The notes: generated by a model not told the origin, from the letters alone. 64,000 nucleotides of DNA from Siphonodentalium dalli (GCA_032622095.1 CP136069.1:3625566-3689565), one strand, 5' to 3'; counted from the stretch's first letter, positions 10,707-22,976 are shown. Numbers and translations: made by a program.

Positions 10707-10957
10707 GGGCAATCGTGAGAAATAAATGAACGATTAGTGTGATGATGTTGCGATTTTTTGTTTACTATTAATGTGAACACGTGCAATTTCCATTCAAAAA
10801 TAAATTATCTTCCGTTTGAGACAGTGTCGTTATAACCGAGCCGCCAAGACCGGAAATGACGGAATCACATACGGGTTCTTCCAAAATCCAATGGAGGTAC
10901 ATAATTCATCCACGGAGTGCGCTGTCGATGCACTTATCAGCCCCAAAAACCGGTGGG

Positions 10958-11380
10958 GGTGTCACCCCATGCATATATCGGCCCATAAACCGGGGGGGGG
11001 GGTCACCCCGTGCATATGTCGGCTCATAAACCGGGGGGGGGGGGTCACACCATGCATATATCGGCTCATAAACCTGGAGGGTGGTCACCCCATGCATATA
11101 TCGGCTCATAAACCGGGGGGTAGTCACCCCCATGCATATATCGGCTCATAAACCGGGGGTGTCACCCCATGCATATATCGGCTCATAAACTGGGGGGGGG
11201 GTCACCCCATGCATATATGTGCTCATAAACCGGGGGTGTAACCCCATGCATATATCGGCTCATAAACCGGGGGGTGGTCACCCCATCCATATATCGGTTC
11301 ATAAACCGGCGGGGGGTCACCCCATGCATATATCGGCTCATAAACCGTGGGGGGGGGGGGTAAACCGGGGGACAACTGCA
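10958..11380. repeat. About 38-40 bp minisatellite, about 10 units, with variable G-runs
   Basis: Units read CATGCATATATCGGCTCATA then AACCGGGGGG of variable length and GTCACCCC. Unit length varies mainly through the G-run (roughly 4-12 G). The ORFs encoding KPGGGHPMHISAH-type repeats are artefacts of the array. Confidence 0.9.
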
Positions 11381-11472
11381 TGCATGTATGCATCTATCGG
11401 CATATATGGCATATTGACCATTAAATTAAAAATAACGTTCAACTAAAATATTTTCCCAACTTTGGTATACCT

Positions 11473-12051
11473 TATACTCGTATTTAAATTCGCGCAGTAC
11501 TATTTTTCGCTCAGTTTTGAATTCGCACAACTAGCTCCGCGAATTCAAAACTGACAACATAATTTTAGTAATATTTCCGTGATATTTTCGTATATCTTGG
11601 AGCTGATGACAGTTTCGATTCATATTCATTGCTGGAGATAGTCTATATATGTGTATATATTAAACACCATCGCGGCGGATTTACATTGTGTAGACAATAA
11701 ACTAGTAACTACATATACATCATCATTTTGTGGCGACCTGGAATATTAGTATTTCTTATACAAGTTCAACAATGTCTATATATGTTACCATGGTTTGTCG
11801 CTTGGCATTGTGAGCAATGGTCTTGGTATAGTGGTTGGCAGAACGTAAATATATGCATACATGTATAGGCGTATAATTGTCTATTCAACTGTTCATAAAA
11901 TATGTAAACTCAGCAACATGACCCTCTTGTATTACCTATGGACTGTGGTTTAGATTAAACTTGGGAGTCATACTATTTTTCGCTCAGTTTTAAATTCGCG
12001 CACCGATGGGTGCGCAAAAAATAGTACTGCGCGAATTTAAATAGGAGTATA
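11473..12051. mobile_element. MITE-like element with TATACTCGTATTTAAATTCG ends
   Basis: Left end TATACTCGTATTTAAATTCG, then CGCAGTACTATTTTTCGC. The right end is its inverse: GCAAAAAATAGTACTGCGCG, then AATTTAAATAGGAGTATA. Smaller palindromes lie just inside each end (TTGAATTCGC/GCGAATTCAA near 11517-11547; GCGCACC/GGTGCGC near 11997-12015). AT-rich, non-coding interior. Superfamily not assigned. Confidence 0.8.
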
Positions 12052-14205
12052 GGTAGACAGAACATGTATAGCCCTATAATCCTGTATTCGTCGAAACCGT
12101 CTTATAATAGAGACCTTTTGCAAACTCACGAATACGATTATGGATACGGAAATATCCTGCCAGAGGCGTTATTTCGCTAAAATCCGTTTCAGATTCTGGA
12201 TCCAGATTACAGATTGGTCCCCGTACGACTTGGTTCGGCAAAAGAACAGACCACAAATTTGCAGAATCAGTAAACGAACAGACCGTAATCCTAATTTGGT
12301 GGTAATCCGATTGGGATTGGGATTCCGATTACGGACTCAAATGTTCGTAATGTAAACAAACCGAGATTTCGCCACCTCAGAGTTTAAAAACACAATAAAA
12401 CATAAGAATCCGTCTCTTGTGTACAAATTATTGCAGAATATAAACGATCTATATCAAAGAATTTTAAATGCGGAGACAAATTTGTTTTATTGAATGTAAA
12501 CTGGGAGAATATTACTGAAATTAGCCAAATAATAACGCTAATGATAATAACGCTGGGGGAGCACTTCGGTTGATGGCGAAGAAATTGCAAATCATTGTTG
12601 ATTGTCACTTTCATATGTCCATTTCATAATTCCATCCTTAAAATACCGCCCGAACGCATGTCGATTTCGAATTCGGCGGATACGTCACCATTGACGGAAT
12701 TCGTGGATATGTCTTCTGCGCTTTGTTATTATAATGTTTCTTCTTATTCAAGAAATAGTAGGATTATATGGTATCGATGGATTATCAGATACACGTATGT
12801 ACTATCATCTAGTCTTAAAGTTATAGCAATTTCATGTTTGACATGTTTTGTTTCGTTAAATGCAGTCGTTTTGCACAATAGTCTCTGTATAGACAACAGA
12901 CACATGTTCTAGGGACGTGGCTAGAAGTTTCCTCAAATTTCCGGCCAACTGCACACCCCCCCCCCCCCATTGAGCCAAACATCAATCTCACAGGTTCGCA
13001 GAATTCAATTTGCTCCCCATGGAAATATCCAATCTGACAAACACTAAGATTGGAAAATTACCAACTTTTACTGGTTGAAAAAAATAAAACAATGAGAACA
13101 ATGCCAACCTATATATGGTGTCAAATTAATGTCCAACTAATGTTGTGTCATGCATGAAATTTCCGACTGCTGGAATGTACCAAAGTTTAGTTTAGATATA
13201 TTTATTTCAAATATATATGTCAAATTTAGATAACACATGATATATAACACATACATTTGTTTATACATACAAAGGAATTGTGGGACAAGTACTGACTCAC
13301 TTAAGGGTACCCCCTCTCCCATATGTTATTACACTGAAAAAATAAATAATTAGTAATGGCAATTTAAAGCAACATGACTACCAAAATAAGTTGAACATAT
13401 ATACAGATCACTGGACACCCCCTCTCCCGAGTTAGTCATAAGTTTGTATATGTATTTATTTAAAATCGGGTTTGTTTGTTGCGTATGTTGGTTAGTACGT
13501 ATCATTATTTGAAACAGTTAGTCAAAATAATCCTGATTTTCCTCACGTATGAATGACTGCACAGCTTAGCAAATTGTACCAAAGTTCGGGGTGGGGGTCG
13601 AGACACCCAATCAACCCCTGTCGTCACGTCCCTGTTCAACTGACAAGTTTCGTGTGTTCTTCACAACATCTTCGGAATTTGATTCAGGAGGCCTAGAGCT
13701 GTCATGTTTAGATATGCTTTCCATCATCAATAAACACACTTTAACTTGAAAAAAAAGATGCGATTAAGTCGGATTGGCAGCAAATTATGTGCCGTGTATA
13801 TACACATAGAAGAAAATGACTTTCACAACAAACATGCACTTTATAAATATAAGATACAAATGATATTTGTGTCAAATACATGAGCCATGTTTGACGCCCG
13901 GAGAGAGTTTCGGAGACCACGTGGATTTCAAAATCTGACCTAGAATCCGAAATTAGCTCCGCCCCCCGTAATCGGCTTTGGATTCTCAATCCGGATTTTA
14001 GCGAAATTACGGCTCTGTATACAGCCAAAATTCTATCATTACGCACGGGGGTTCTTATGTGAGACGAAATATACACCACGTAGTTTAATTATGTGCAGAC
14101 GTGTCAAGAATGTGCCACCGGTCTTGCTTGGGGACGCTCTGACATAACATGGGATCTGAAAAAGACACACATTACTTTTTCCATCAAATATATGTGTAAC
14201 TGAAT
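12052..14205. other. Unassigned sequence with decayed repeats, no gene recognised
   Basis: Contains a poly-C run (about 12956-12968) near sequence that looks like decayed dispersed repeat. Stretches around 12100-12340 and 13900-14010 are rich in TCCGATTACGG-like words. The box TTTTGCNAAAGGTCTCTA occurs inverted at about 12108 and direct at about 18157. The ORF at 12595-12912 has weak similarity at DNA level to 39830-40020 and no recognisable domain. Nothing supports a gene. Confidence 0.45.
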
Positions 14206-15240
14206 AGAGTTGTAGTGTGGTCGTGGTACGCAAAAAAGGGGGTTGACCCAGAAGAAATTGATAAAGAAGCGATCTCGGTGTCATTCAACGCGGGAGAATC
14301 TCTGCTACAACATATCCAAAATCAGCTAAAATCCGCTTTGGGCAAAATCCTGGATCCAAGATGGCGTCCAACATGGCCGCCTTTAGTCAAAAGAGATTCT
14401 GACTGAGATTAATTCGACATAATGAGAACAAATGTTGCCATATTTATACAAATGTAAACATTTTTGCGAAGGTAAAGTAGTATGCCACATATCTATGGAC
14501 AAAGTGGAACCCCTCGCCCCAGATGGCTGCCAAAATGGCGGCCTAAACTCGAAAATTTGAAGTTTTTGCCTAATATCTTAAAGATCAATTCCTGTTGTTT
14601 GATAATGGTTCAGACTGGCGACATTGATTAGGCTTATTCGTGTTAATTCATCATTGGAGCAATGAAAGATACCATAAATGGGGTCCCAGACTCATTTACA
14701 CCCTCAAAAAATTGATTTTACAGAACGCGATATACAATTCCACAAAAATCGCCATTGGGATTCCAGTCATATATCAACAAGAAATGGACAGAATTGTACA
14801 ATGTAAATTGGGCATACCATTATCTATAAATGCTCCAATTCAATGAAACCCAAATTGGCTCTTTGTCTTAAAATGGTTACCAAAATGGCGGTCAAAATAT
14901 GGAAAATGGCAGATATTTAGAATGGTCGTCAGAGGGTTAGACCCAGAAGGAATTGGCAAAGAATCGGGAGAATCTCGTGTATAACATATCCAAAATCCGC
15001 TAAAATCCGCTTTGGGGAAAATACAGAATTCAAGATGGCGTCCAACATGGTCGTCAATAATAATGAAAATGGCAAATATGTAGTTATTCACGAAAACCCA
15101 TTCGACAAAACGCCAATTCGGTACCAATACACATCATTGATTGAAATCAAATGTGTTTTTGTGGGTATGAGTAATCAATCACGATTCAAAATGCTAAGAT
15201 GGCTATCAAAATGGCCACCGAAAATTGTCGAAATTTAAGT
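14206..15240. repeat. Left arm of a 3.8 kb inverted repeat
   Basis: Starts AGTGTGGTCGTGGTACGC and reads inward through GGGTTGACCCAGAAG, CGCGGGAGAATCTC, CCAAGATGGCGTCCAACATG, AAAATGGCGGCC and TTGGAGCAATGAAAGATACC. It matches 17375-18055 in reverse over about 680 bp with roughly 10 percent differences. From about 14915 the arm repeats directly: GGTCGTC, AGAGGGTTAGACCCAGAAG and ATCCGCTTTGGG reappear. So the arm is one full unit plus a partial second. Short paired ORFs (14640-14846 and 17445-17651 minus) are mirror images of the same repeat. Confidence 0.85.
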
Positions 15241-17220
15241 TCTGCTCAGAGGAAAGCCGAAACAACACTTCGGTTGTGAGCTAACGATGACAGACCTATT
15301 AAACATGTTGCCAATAATCTACTACCACAATCAGATTGTGGGTTTATACATGTGGATAGAAACATTCTATTAAATATATAGACGCACCTATATCTTCTGA
15401 ATTTCAGCAATGATATGTAGACACAATGTGCGCCACGGTTGGATCTGACCCGTAGGCGTAAAGGTATCAACCATTTAGCTTGATGAACTGGTATTTCAAG
15501 GGTGTCATTGGATAGAAATGCCACATGAACATGGTGATTAACAACATGTTTGTCTAAGAAATGTGAACAATGAACATGTTATTTTCCGGATGCTAGACAA
15601 TAAAACTGCCACATAAGGCGTTCATCCTTGCTCATCAGAGCACGAAATATGTGCAAATTAATGACACGAAAACTATTTCATACGGACGACGTACTCTAGA
15701 CCTACATCCAACGTCATTTCCTATTAACTTTTATTGTTTGTACGGACGGTTTCGAGGTTTGAAAATCCCACTTGTCCAAGAAAACCTCCACATACTTACG
15801 GAGTCGATGTGTAAACAATGTATATGGGGATAGTTTCTTCATACATATATGTATTTGGCACACGTATTTTCTAGAACATAAGAGATCACCATTTACCGGA
15901 GAGTTGATATCTGGGAAGAGATCAGAGTAAAACTACTTTTCTTACATGTCGAAATGGGGAATCCATGGGCTACATCTAGTTCCAGCTTGAAACTTGAAAA
16001 TGATGGCCGAGGCCGAATAGTTAATATTTCGTCGCATCAGTGCTATAATGTAACCCACATTTTCAACTTTCCGAGAAAATGAAGGTTGAAGTTTTTAGAC
16101 AACATTTCTCCTAATGTTGACAAAGCATGACGTATTGTTGTATTTATCCCAATGAAAACTGACATTAGCTGTTCATTGAACCACATATTGTTTTCTGTTT
16201 ACTCCTTCGTTTTCTTTTTAAAAGCAATAGCTTGTTTGGAGATATGACATTATGCGTATGCCAGCGACGATTCGTTTCCGTGCTATAATGAAGTTGTGCT
16301 AATAAATGCAGATTAAGCTAAATATAGTGGCAATCGCATGTGTCTATGAACTAAAAAGTGCCTATTCTACACTATGAAAAATCACCCATGTGCATCATAT
16401 AGAAATGTGTGGAACAATCACAAAATTTAAATCACCAAATGATCACGTGACTAACATGGAGATACTACCATATAGCACACATTTTAGAATTCACAAAACA
16501 GAAGTCACGTGGACAACCTGAAGCGTCCGATTGGCTGCTATTGGACATACGACCTCATAGCACGAATAATTGTAAAGATCGCTGGAGATACGACATTTGC
16601 TTCACTGGATTGTGCGAATATTTGTCATCCAAATGCAAAGACAGTTTGGCCCATCGGATTGCATTTTTTCTCACGATTCGAATGGTATCTAATACTCATT
16701 TCCCGCCATAATGGAGTTACGACATTATAGCACTGATGCGTCGAGATTTTGTCAACCCGCGGGAAGCCACCAAAAGATTGAAAATAAATAGTTTTGATGT
16801 ATATGAGCCAACTATCAACTACATCCACCACTCACAACTTCCATTATGTGATAAGCTGGCCAGAGTCTACCATTTTCGTTTTGGAAGCCATATTAGATAA
16901 AATTTATTGTTTCTTTTGGTCTATTTGAGATGGAATGTTCACAAATAAAAGAAACGATCAATTATTTTGTAGACAAGATCTGCTCATCCCTAAATATCAA
17001 ATGTGACCAGAACCCCAAAGTCGATTTGGGTTAAATTTCATACCGCATTCGTTATAACTTATTAGTGAAGGACCGGAGTAAACTATGATCTAATCTATTA
17101 GACAAGTCATTGCTGTAATGATCAGTTGACACGAACATTGAAAGAATATACCCATTGTTTCCCAGTTCAGAGAGCAACAAGTGATAAACAGAAGTGATAG
17201 CAAATAGTATTTTTCACATC
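15241..17220. other. Spacer of the 3.8 kb inverted repeat
   Basis: About 2 kb of AT-rich sequence between the arms. Short words such as GCATCAGTGCTATAATGT recur (16036 direct, about 16722-16738 inverted), so part is itself decayed repeat. I found no transposase motif and no convincing ORF. Confidence 0.5.
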
Positions 17221-18056
17221 GGGTGGCCATTTTGGCAGCCATTTTTTGTACTGATTTTTAAGTTTTTACATAGAGCTAGCATAATGGCATCATAAAGAGG
17301 TATACATTCGTATTTATTTAGTCAATTTTATTCATCAACCACTACTTATAATGGATTGTATGACACTGTGATCAATATCCGCCATTTTCCATATTTTGAC
17401 CGCCATTTTGGCAGCCATTATGAGAAAAAGCGCCAATTTGGGTTTCATTGAATTGGAGTATGTATAGATATTGGTGTGCGCAACTTACATTGTACAGTTC
17501 TGTCCATTTCTTGTTGATATATGACTGCAATCACAATGGCGAGTTTTGTGGAATTTAATACCGCGTTCTGTAAAATCGAATTTTTGAGGTTGTAGATGAG
17601 TCTGGGACCCCATTTATGGTATCTTTCATTGCTCCAATGCTGAATTAACATGAATAAGCCTAATCAAAGTCGCCAGTCTGAACCATTATCAAACAACAGG
17701 AATTGATCTTTAAGATATTAAGCAAAAACTTCAAATGTTCGAGTTTAGGCCGCCATTTTGGCGGCCATCTGGGACGATGGGTTTCATTTTTGCCATAAAC
17801 AGGTGGCACAATATTTGACCTTTGCAAAAATGTATACATTTGTATACATATGACAACATTTGTTCTCACTATTATCGAATTAATCTCAGTCAGAAAATCT
17901 TTTGACTAACGACAGCCATGTTGGATCCTGAATTTTGCCCAAAGCGGATTTTAGCGGATTTTGGATATGTTATACACGAGATTCTCCCGCGTCGAGTGAC
18001 ACCAAAACAGCTTCGTTACCAATTTATTCTGGGTCTAACCCTCCGACGACCACACT
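17221..18056. repeat. Right arm of the 3.8 kb inverted repeat
   Basis: Mirror of 14206-14890: GCCATTTTGGCGGCCAT, GGTATCTTTCATTGCTCCAA, CATGTTGGATCC, CCCAAAGCGGATTTTAGCGG, GAGATTCTCCCGCG, and an outer end GGTCTAACCCTCCGACGACC followed by ACACTATT. Its outer 90 bp matches the internal second unit of the left arm (AGAGGGTTAGACCCAG) better than the first, hinting at several copies of one unit. Confidence 0.85.
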
Positions 18057-18748
18057 ATTGGGCATATGCCGTCTCACCAAATAGCCATCGTATGTAAATT
18101 GTGATGTGTCCACCTTACTAGGACAATATATCCTATCCGTAATCGTAATAGTGATTTTTGCGAAAGGTCTCTAGTAATAGACTCATTTTGTCTATTACAT
18201 AACCCATGTGCGCTTCTGATGACCACCGTAGTCCACTTTTATTTTCTGGCATACCCAACTTTGTAATTGTGACATAATTATATCGGCCTGGTCGTAGTAA
18301 TTCTTTCTATGAAACATTTCAGTGTGCGTTCTTACACTGCCTAGCGACATTCACAGATCAGAATTTCTGTATTTTATATGATATGTATACAATAAACTAT
18401 TTATCTGCGCCAGTTGTTTAAGGGTCAGACGCACGTTTTGTCAAAATTTCCTGGTATTTCAAAATGGATTTTCTCAAAAACTATGAGGAATATCTTTGAA
18501 ATTTTGTACAAGCGTTTATTGTGACACAATATTTAAGAACCCTCAACCAATTGGATATTATAACCTCATTTACTTCAGTTTTATGGCATGAACAATATCT
18601 AAGCATTTCACTGTTTTCATGTGCCAAGAACTTCTGTAAAATGTATTTTTTTCAAAAGTGCAGTTCATATATCCATGATATCATATCTCAAGACCATGAG
18701 AGGAGACTTAATTATTCTTTATTTGTGAAATTCAATGATTATTTTCAT
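18057..18748. other. Unassigned sequence, no gene recognised
   Basis: AT-rich. The 76-codon ORF at 18521-18751 runs into the element boundary and shows no domain. No repeats seen beyond the short box noted at about 18157. Confidence 0.45.
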
Positions 18749-19138
18749 TAACCCTTTACCCAACAAACCGGCCAAAACCGGCCAAATAAAGCTTCAACAG
18801 CCTAAAATATCTTCGGTCTGTCTCAATAAAACCATACAAATATGGATATCATTGGAACCGGCTCCTTGACCACATTGTGATAGTTACAGTTATGCCCTGT
18901 GCCAATGCATTCTCTTATATATGCGAGTCGACCATAGGTCGCCTCGCATATATAAGAGAATGCATTGGCCTAAAAAAAAACTTTTTTTACCATTTTTTCT
19001 TACATTCTTTAACAATTTTATAATTTTTAATGTGTTAAGCCAATGCATTCTCTTATATATGCGAGGCGACCTATGGTCGACTCGCATATATAAGAGAATG
19101 CATTGGCACAGGGCCCTTCTGTTGGGTAAAGGGTTAAG
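18749..19138. mobile_element. TTAA-flanked piggyBac-like MITE carrying two family A palindromes
   Basis: Left TTAA then CCCTTTACCCAACA; right TGTTGGGTAAAGGG then TTAA, a perfect 14 bp terminal inverted repeat with TTAA on both sides. Inside, 18893-18969 and 19035-19108 are the same two palindromes that form the outer hairpins of family A, joined by an A/T spacer. The TGTGACCC termini and central hairpin of family A are absent. CCC/GGG termini next to TTAA are characteristic of piggyBac elements. No transposase. Confidence 0.85.
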
Positions 19139-19394
19139 AAACAACTACCAATAATTAGTTTTCTACATTTGATGATTTTCATGTCATGCCTGTTGATGAA
19201 TGAACATTTCGGCTGAGATGAGTTGTGGGTCATGGGTTCATAAACATGTTAAAGCTGACTACCATATATCTTAACACTGTAACCTAATTTCTATTGATTG
19301 CTCCCTGCTTGAGTGGACCACACTGCATATCAACATTTATTTTCATTGGGCTGGAATATTTGTGACTGCTTTATCCTTCATTATAATATATTGG

Positions 19395-19510
19395 GGTATT
19401 ATTAATTATCTTCGGCAACATCGGGGGTACATTTAATACCTGGATGTCGATTTTGAACCCCGAATCTCCATGTACCCCACGATGTTTCCGGAGATAACGA
19501 ATTTGTCCCC
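19395..19510. repeat. Imperfect palindrome, possible small MITE
   Basis: TTATCTTCGGCAACATCGGG with GGTAC on the left is mirrored by GTACCCCACGATG, then TTTCCGGAGATAA on the right, about 105 bp in all. Related words (CATATACCCCCGATGTTTC, GTATACCCC) follow at 19684-19760. Non-coding. Confidence 0.55.
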
Positions 19511-19906
19511 ACAACAATAACCATGTCTCCTTAATTTAAGTGTGTTTTTCATAGGTTATCCGATTAATTCACACCAATAAGAATAATTCAGTAGCTGATC
19601 TAAGGACCCGGCGTCAGGTGACGTCAAATTCGGCGTGCGAGAGCAACGTCACGATTGGTGGAAACTGCCAGTTCAAGGGTCATTCATATACCCCCGATGT
19701 TTCACGTGCTCATATACCCCGATGTTTGGCGCACGTTTTCGTATACCCCGCCGTCAAGGGTGACGGGGGACATGGTGATTTAAACGTGGCGTTGTAGCCA
19801 ATCAGATTGATAGTTACAACCGGATGTGGGGACAAGATGCTATATTATGCAATTAAAAATCTAACTGCACATTATGATACAAATAAAGCCTCTTCTCAAG
19901 ACAATA

Positions 19907-20350
19907 AGCCTGCAAATAGCGTGTCTGTCATTTGCAGAATGAGGTCCACAGAGGGTGAATTTAGTGACGCTATCCCGCATAGCGGGCTAGCATCACTAAA
20001 TTCATCCTCTGGTGACTTCATTCTGCTTAGGCCTCATCTTCTGGGAAGTATCTATAGTAACAAATTAACATTGTTTTCAGCTACGTTTTCCCATCTGGGA
20101 AGTTTCTATATCCCCTAATTTGCAGCAGATAAAATGCATAATTGAGGTGCCCAATGGGTGAACATCACCAACATCAACTGGGGAACTTCAATCTGATCCT
20201 AGGTCTGACATATCAGTTGAGGGCCTAAGCAGAATGAGGTCCCTAGAGGGTGTCGGAATTTAGTGATGCTAGCCCGCTATGCAGGATAGCGTCACTAAAT
20301 TCACCCTCTGGGTACCTCATTTTGCAAATGACAGACACGCTATTTGGTTA
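19907..20350. mobile_element. MITE family D, copy 2
   Basis: Left AAGCCTGCAAATAGCG and TGTCTGTCATTTGCAG; right CAAATGACAGACACGCTATT. The same internal inverted pair is present (GAATGAGGTCC; TTCACCCTCTGG). Close in length and order to the copy at 10255. The ORF across its left half is element sequence. Confidence 0.85.
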
Positions 20351-20651
20351 TTGGAGTTTTGTGTGAAATGATTAATTAACCTATATAGCAGTTCTTGGTA
20401 CCGAAAGTGACAAAAAAAATAAATAAATTTTTCAACCTCTCAAATGTATTAAAATCCATTGTTTTTGTTGTCTCTTAATAATTGCTCAGATTCTAAATAC
20501 AATGAAGATTATGATGTGTGAAATTCAAGATTTTTAGCCAGATAGATCCAAATAAAATCTCTTGCCATTTTTGGCTGGATTTATGCAAAACGTGTGTCTC
20601 CCCTTAACTGTACTGCAATGTCACTTAGTCTTATTTGGTTTCTTTACTATA

Positions 20652-21111
20652 TGTGAACCGCCATATCAAATCCAGTCGTAAGTCGGGATTTTTTTTTACC
20701 CTGTGCCAATGCGTTCTCTTATATATGCGAGTCGACCATAGGTCGCCTCGCATATATAAGAGAATGCATTGGCCTAACAATTTTTTACAATTTTAATAAT
20801 TTTTTCTTGTATTCTTTAACAATTTTATAATTCCACCCATACAGAGCCCCAGACAAACATGAGCAGACGACACTCTTCTATATGCTTCTATATATATGTG
20901 GGGCTCTCTGCAGGGTAATGGATGTTTTTCATTTTATGTCCTAAAAATTGTCAGAAACATTTATTTAAAAAAAATGATAAAAAATTGTTAGGCCAATGCA
21001 TTCTCTTATATATGCGAGGCGACCTATGGTCGACTCGCATATATAAGAGAATGCATTGGCACAGGGTAAAAAAATCCCGACTTCCGACTGAATTTGATAT
21101 GGCGGGTCACA
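20652..21111. mobile_element. MITE family A, copy 4 (full length)
   Basis: TA, TGTGAACCGCCATATC at the left to GATATGGCGGGTCACA, TA at the right. All three hairpins are present: palindromes at about 20705-20773 and 20992-21060, central hairpin about 20844-20916. Very similar to the copy at 8700-9152. Non-coding. Confidence 0.9.
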
Positions 21112-21764
21112 TATTGTTGACTTATAATTTATCACCCTATATGTACTCAACTATGCGTACCTAAGACTATATACATTGCTTACGTGCAGGTAGTGGTTTA
21201 GGACACACATTCACTACCCGTGGAGTTCCCTGCTACCCTTGAATATTATTATACACATCAGCTCCATGCAGAGTTCAGTCCCCTATGCAGGACTTACCGT
21301 TGCCCGCACCTATAGGATCCTATAATGTGAAGAAATGTCACATTTATTTATTAGAGACTTTTGTAGGTTACAATTCATTCTGCATTATTCTGAGAAACTG
21401 AACTGTCCATATTCATTTGAAAATTGTCCAGATCAAGCCAGAATTAATTGTAACTGACAAAACACTTCAATAAAAAATGTTAGATTTAATTAAGAAAATA
21501 CACATGACGGTAGAGTTCAGACATTGCGTATCGAGGGGACTGATTCCGTTTTGGAGCTTGGCAGACGACAATAGTCCAATTTATTCAGGGGAGGGGGGGG
21601 GTTTCCGGGCACGTATGCCGTGGTGGGTGGGTGGTCGATGGGACCAACAAACAATTTTTTCCGCAACTTTTTTCTGCAAATTTTTTTTTACTGTTTTTGC
21701 AATGAGTTTGGCTTAAAACACCTTAGAATAAGAGAAATAATGTAATTCTAACAACCCTACCAAC
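21112..21764. other. Unassigned sequence with one short dispersed segment
   Basis: The segment at 21475-21540 (AAATGTTAGATTTAATTAAG to GCGAGGGGACTGA-like words) recurs at 45690-45760. The two copies would encode related peptides (MLDLIKKIHMTVEFRH and MLDLIKKIHVPAAFRH), but each ORF is short and unsupported. The rest holds no recognisable feature. Confidence 0.5.
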
Positions 21765-21965
21765 ATCATATCAACTAAGCAGGACCGACCAACATCATAG
21801 TAATTTAGCAGGACCCACCAACATCATAGTAATATAGCAGGACCCACCAACATCATAGTAATTTAGCAGGACCCACCAACATCATAGTAATATAGCAGGA
21901 CCCACCAACATTCATAGTAATTTAGCAGGACCCACCAACATCATAGTAATTTAGCGGACCACTTA
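21765..21965. repeat. About 28 bp minisatellite, 7 units
   Basis: Units of ACCAACATCATAGTAATTTA followed by GCAGGACCC, alternating ATTTAGC and ATATAGC forms. First of four neighbouring, unrelated tandem arrays. Confidence 0.9.
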
Positions 21966-21999
21966 TCCAGGGGTGATATATCTATAACGAACGTGGCTT

Positions 22000-22335
22000 C
22001 CGTTCCTTATTCGAAATTGCCCCCGCCCAGAGGGGTTCAAATAGGACACCCATGACATTTATCGGCCATTTTACCGAATTAGGTCAAATAAATGGTGTTG
22101 TTGGGTGGACCCCAAGTCAATCTAAATATTCACCACAATCACCCCACCCAGATCCAAAATTGTCACCGTCCAGATGGGTTCAAATAGGACACCCATGCCA
22201 TTTTTCGGACCTTTGACCGATTTAGGTCAATAAGGGTGTTGTAGAGTGGCCCCCAAGATAATCTAAATATTCACCCCATTCATCCCACCCCGATCCAAAA
22301 TGGCCACCGTCGGGAGGGGTTCAAATATGACACTC
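22000..22335. repeat. About 135-140 bp tandem repeat, about 2.3 units
   Basis: Units share GGGTTCAAATAGGACACCCA, GACCGAATTAGGTCAA-like words, GGTGTTGT and ATCTAAATATTCACC. Copies begin near 22007, 22147 and 22280. Divergence is moderate. Non-coding. Confidence 0.8.
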
Positions 22336-22360
22336 ATGCCCCATATGATCTTAAACTTAG

Positions 22361-22500
22361 TCGTTGTTCAGTGGCGCCCTCTTTGTGTCGTTGTTCAGTG
22401 GCGCCCTCTTTGTGTCGTTGTTCAGTGGCACCCTCTTTTTGTCGTTGTTCAGTGGCGCCCTCTTTGTGTCGTTGTTCAGTGGCGCCCTCTTTGTGCGCTT
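22361..22500. repeat. 27 bp minisatellite, 5 units
   Basis: TCGTTGTTCAGTGGCGCCCT then CTTTGTG repeated five times. The 27 bp period gives a 9-residue repeat (VVQWRPLCV), which explains the 133-codon ORF here. Confidence 0.9.
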
Positions 22501-22614
22501 TGCTCACACTTTGATCGTTTGAACATTTTGATAGATTTGTTTGTTTGTTTTTTTTTTAGATTGAAATCCATGCTCAATTTGTTTTTTAAATCCAAATTTG
22601 GAAAATTTAACGCC

Positions 22615-22890
22615 GTTGTAACATCCGCCATGTTACCCCGAGTCACCACACCCCGTTATAACATCCGCCATGTTACCCCGAGTCACCACACCCCGTTATA
22701 ACATCCGCCATGTTACCCCGAGTCACCACACCCCGTTATAACATCCGCCATGTTACCCCGAGTCACGACACCCCGTTATAACATCCGCCATGTTACCCCG
22801 AGTCACCACACCCCGTTATAACATCCGCCATGTTACCCCGAGTCACCACACCCCGTTACAACATCCGCCATGTTACCCCGAGTCACGACA
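22615..22890. repeat. 40 bp minisatellite, 7 units, very homogeneous
   Basis: ACATCCGCCATGTTACCCCG then AGTCACCACACCCCGTTATA repeated with only a few substitutions (CGACACC, TTACA). High homogeneity suggests recent expansion. Confidence 0.9.
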
Positions 22891-22976
22891 CTAAATTTGG
22901 TTTAAATCGGTCCAGTTGTCTGCCATGGGAGAAAACTCCTGACAGACAGATCCTACTAATTTATATATAGATCTGT
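22891..22976. repeat. Possible transposon 3' tail (GGTTTAAATCGGTCCAG and ACAGACAGA type)
   Basis: The order TTTGGTTTAAATCGGTCCAG, then a GGGAG-like word, CTGACAGACAGATCC and ACTAATTTATATATAG resembles the conserved ends of widespread invertebrate repeats (seen in some LINE or Helitron-derived families). No coding region precedes it; the sequence upstream is minisatellite. Family assignment is uncertain. Confidence 0.4.

Noticed and set aside
22300-22701. 133-codon ORF with VVQWRPLCV repeats
   Set aside because: Product of a 27 bp minisatellite.
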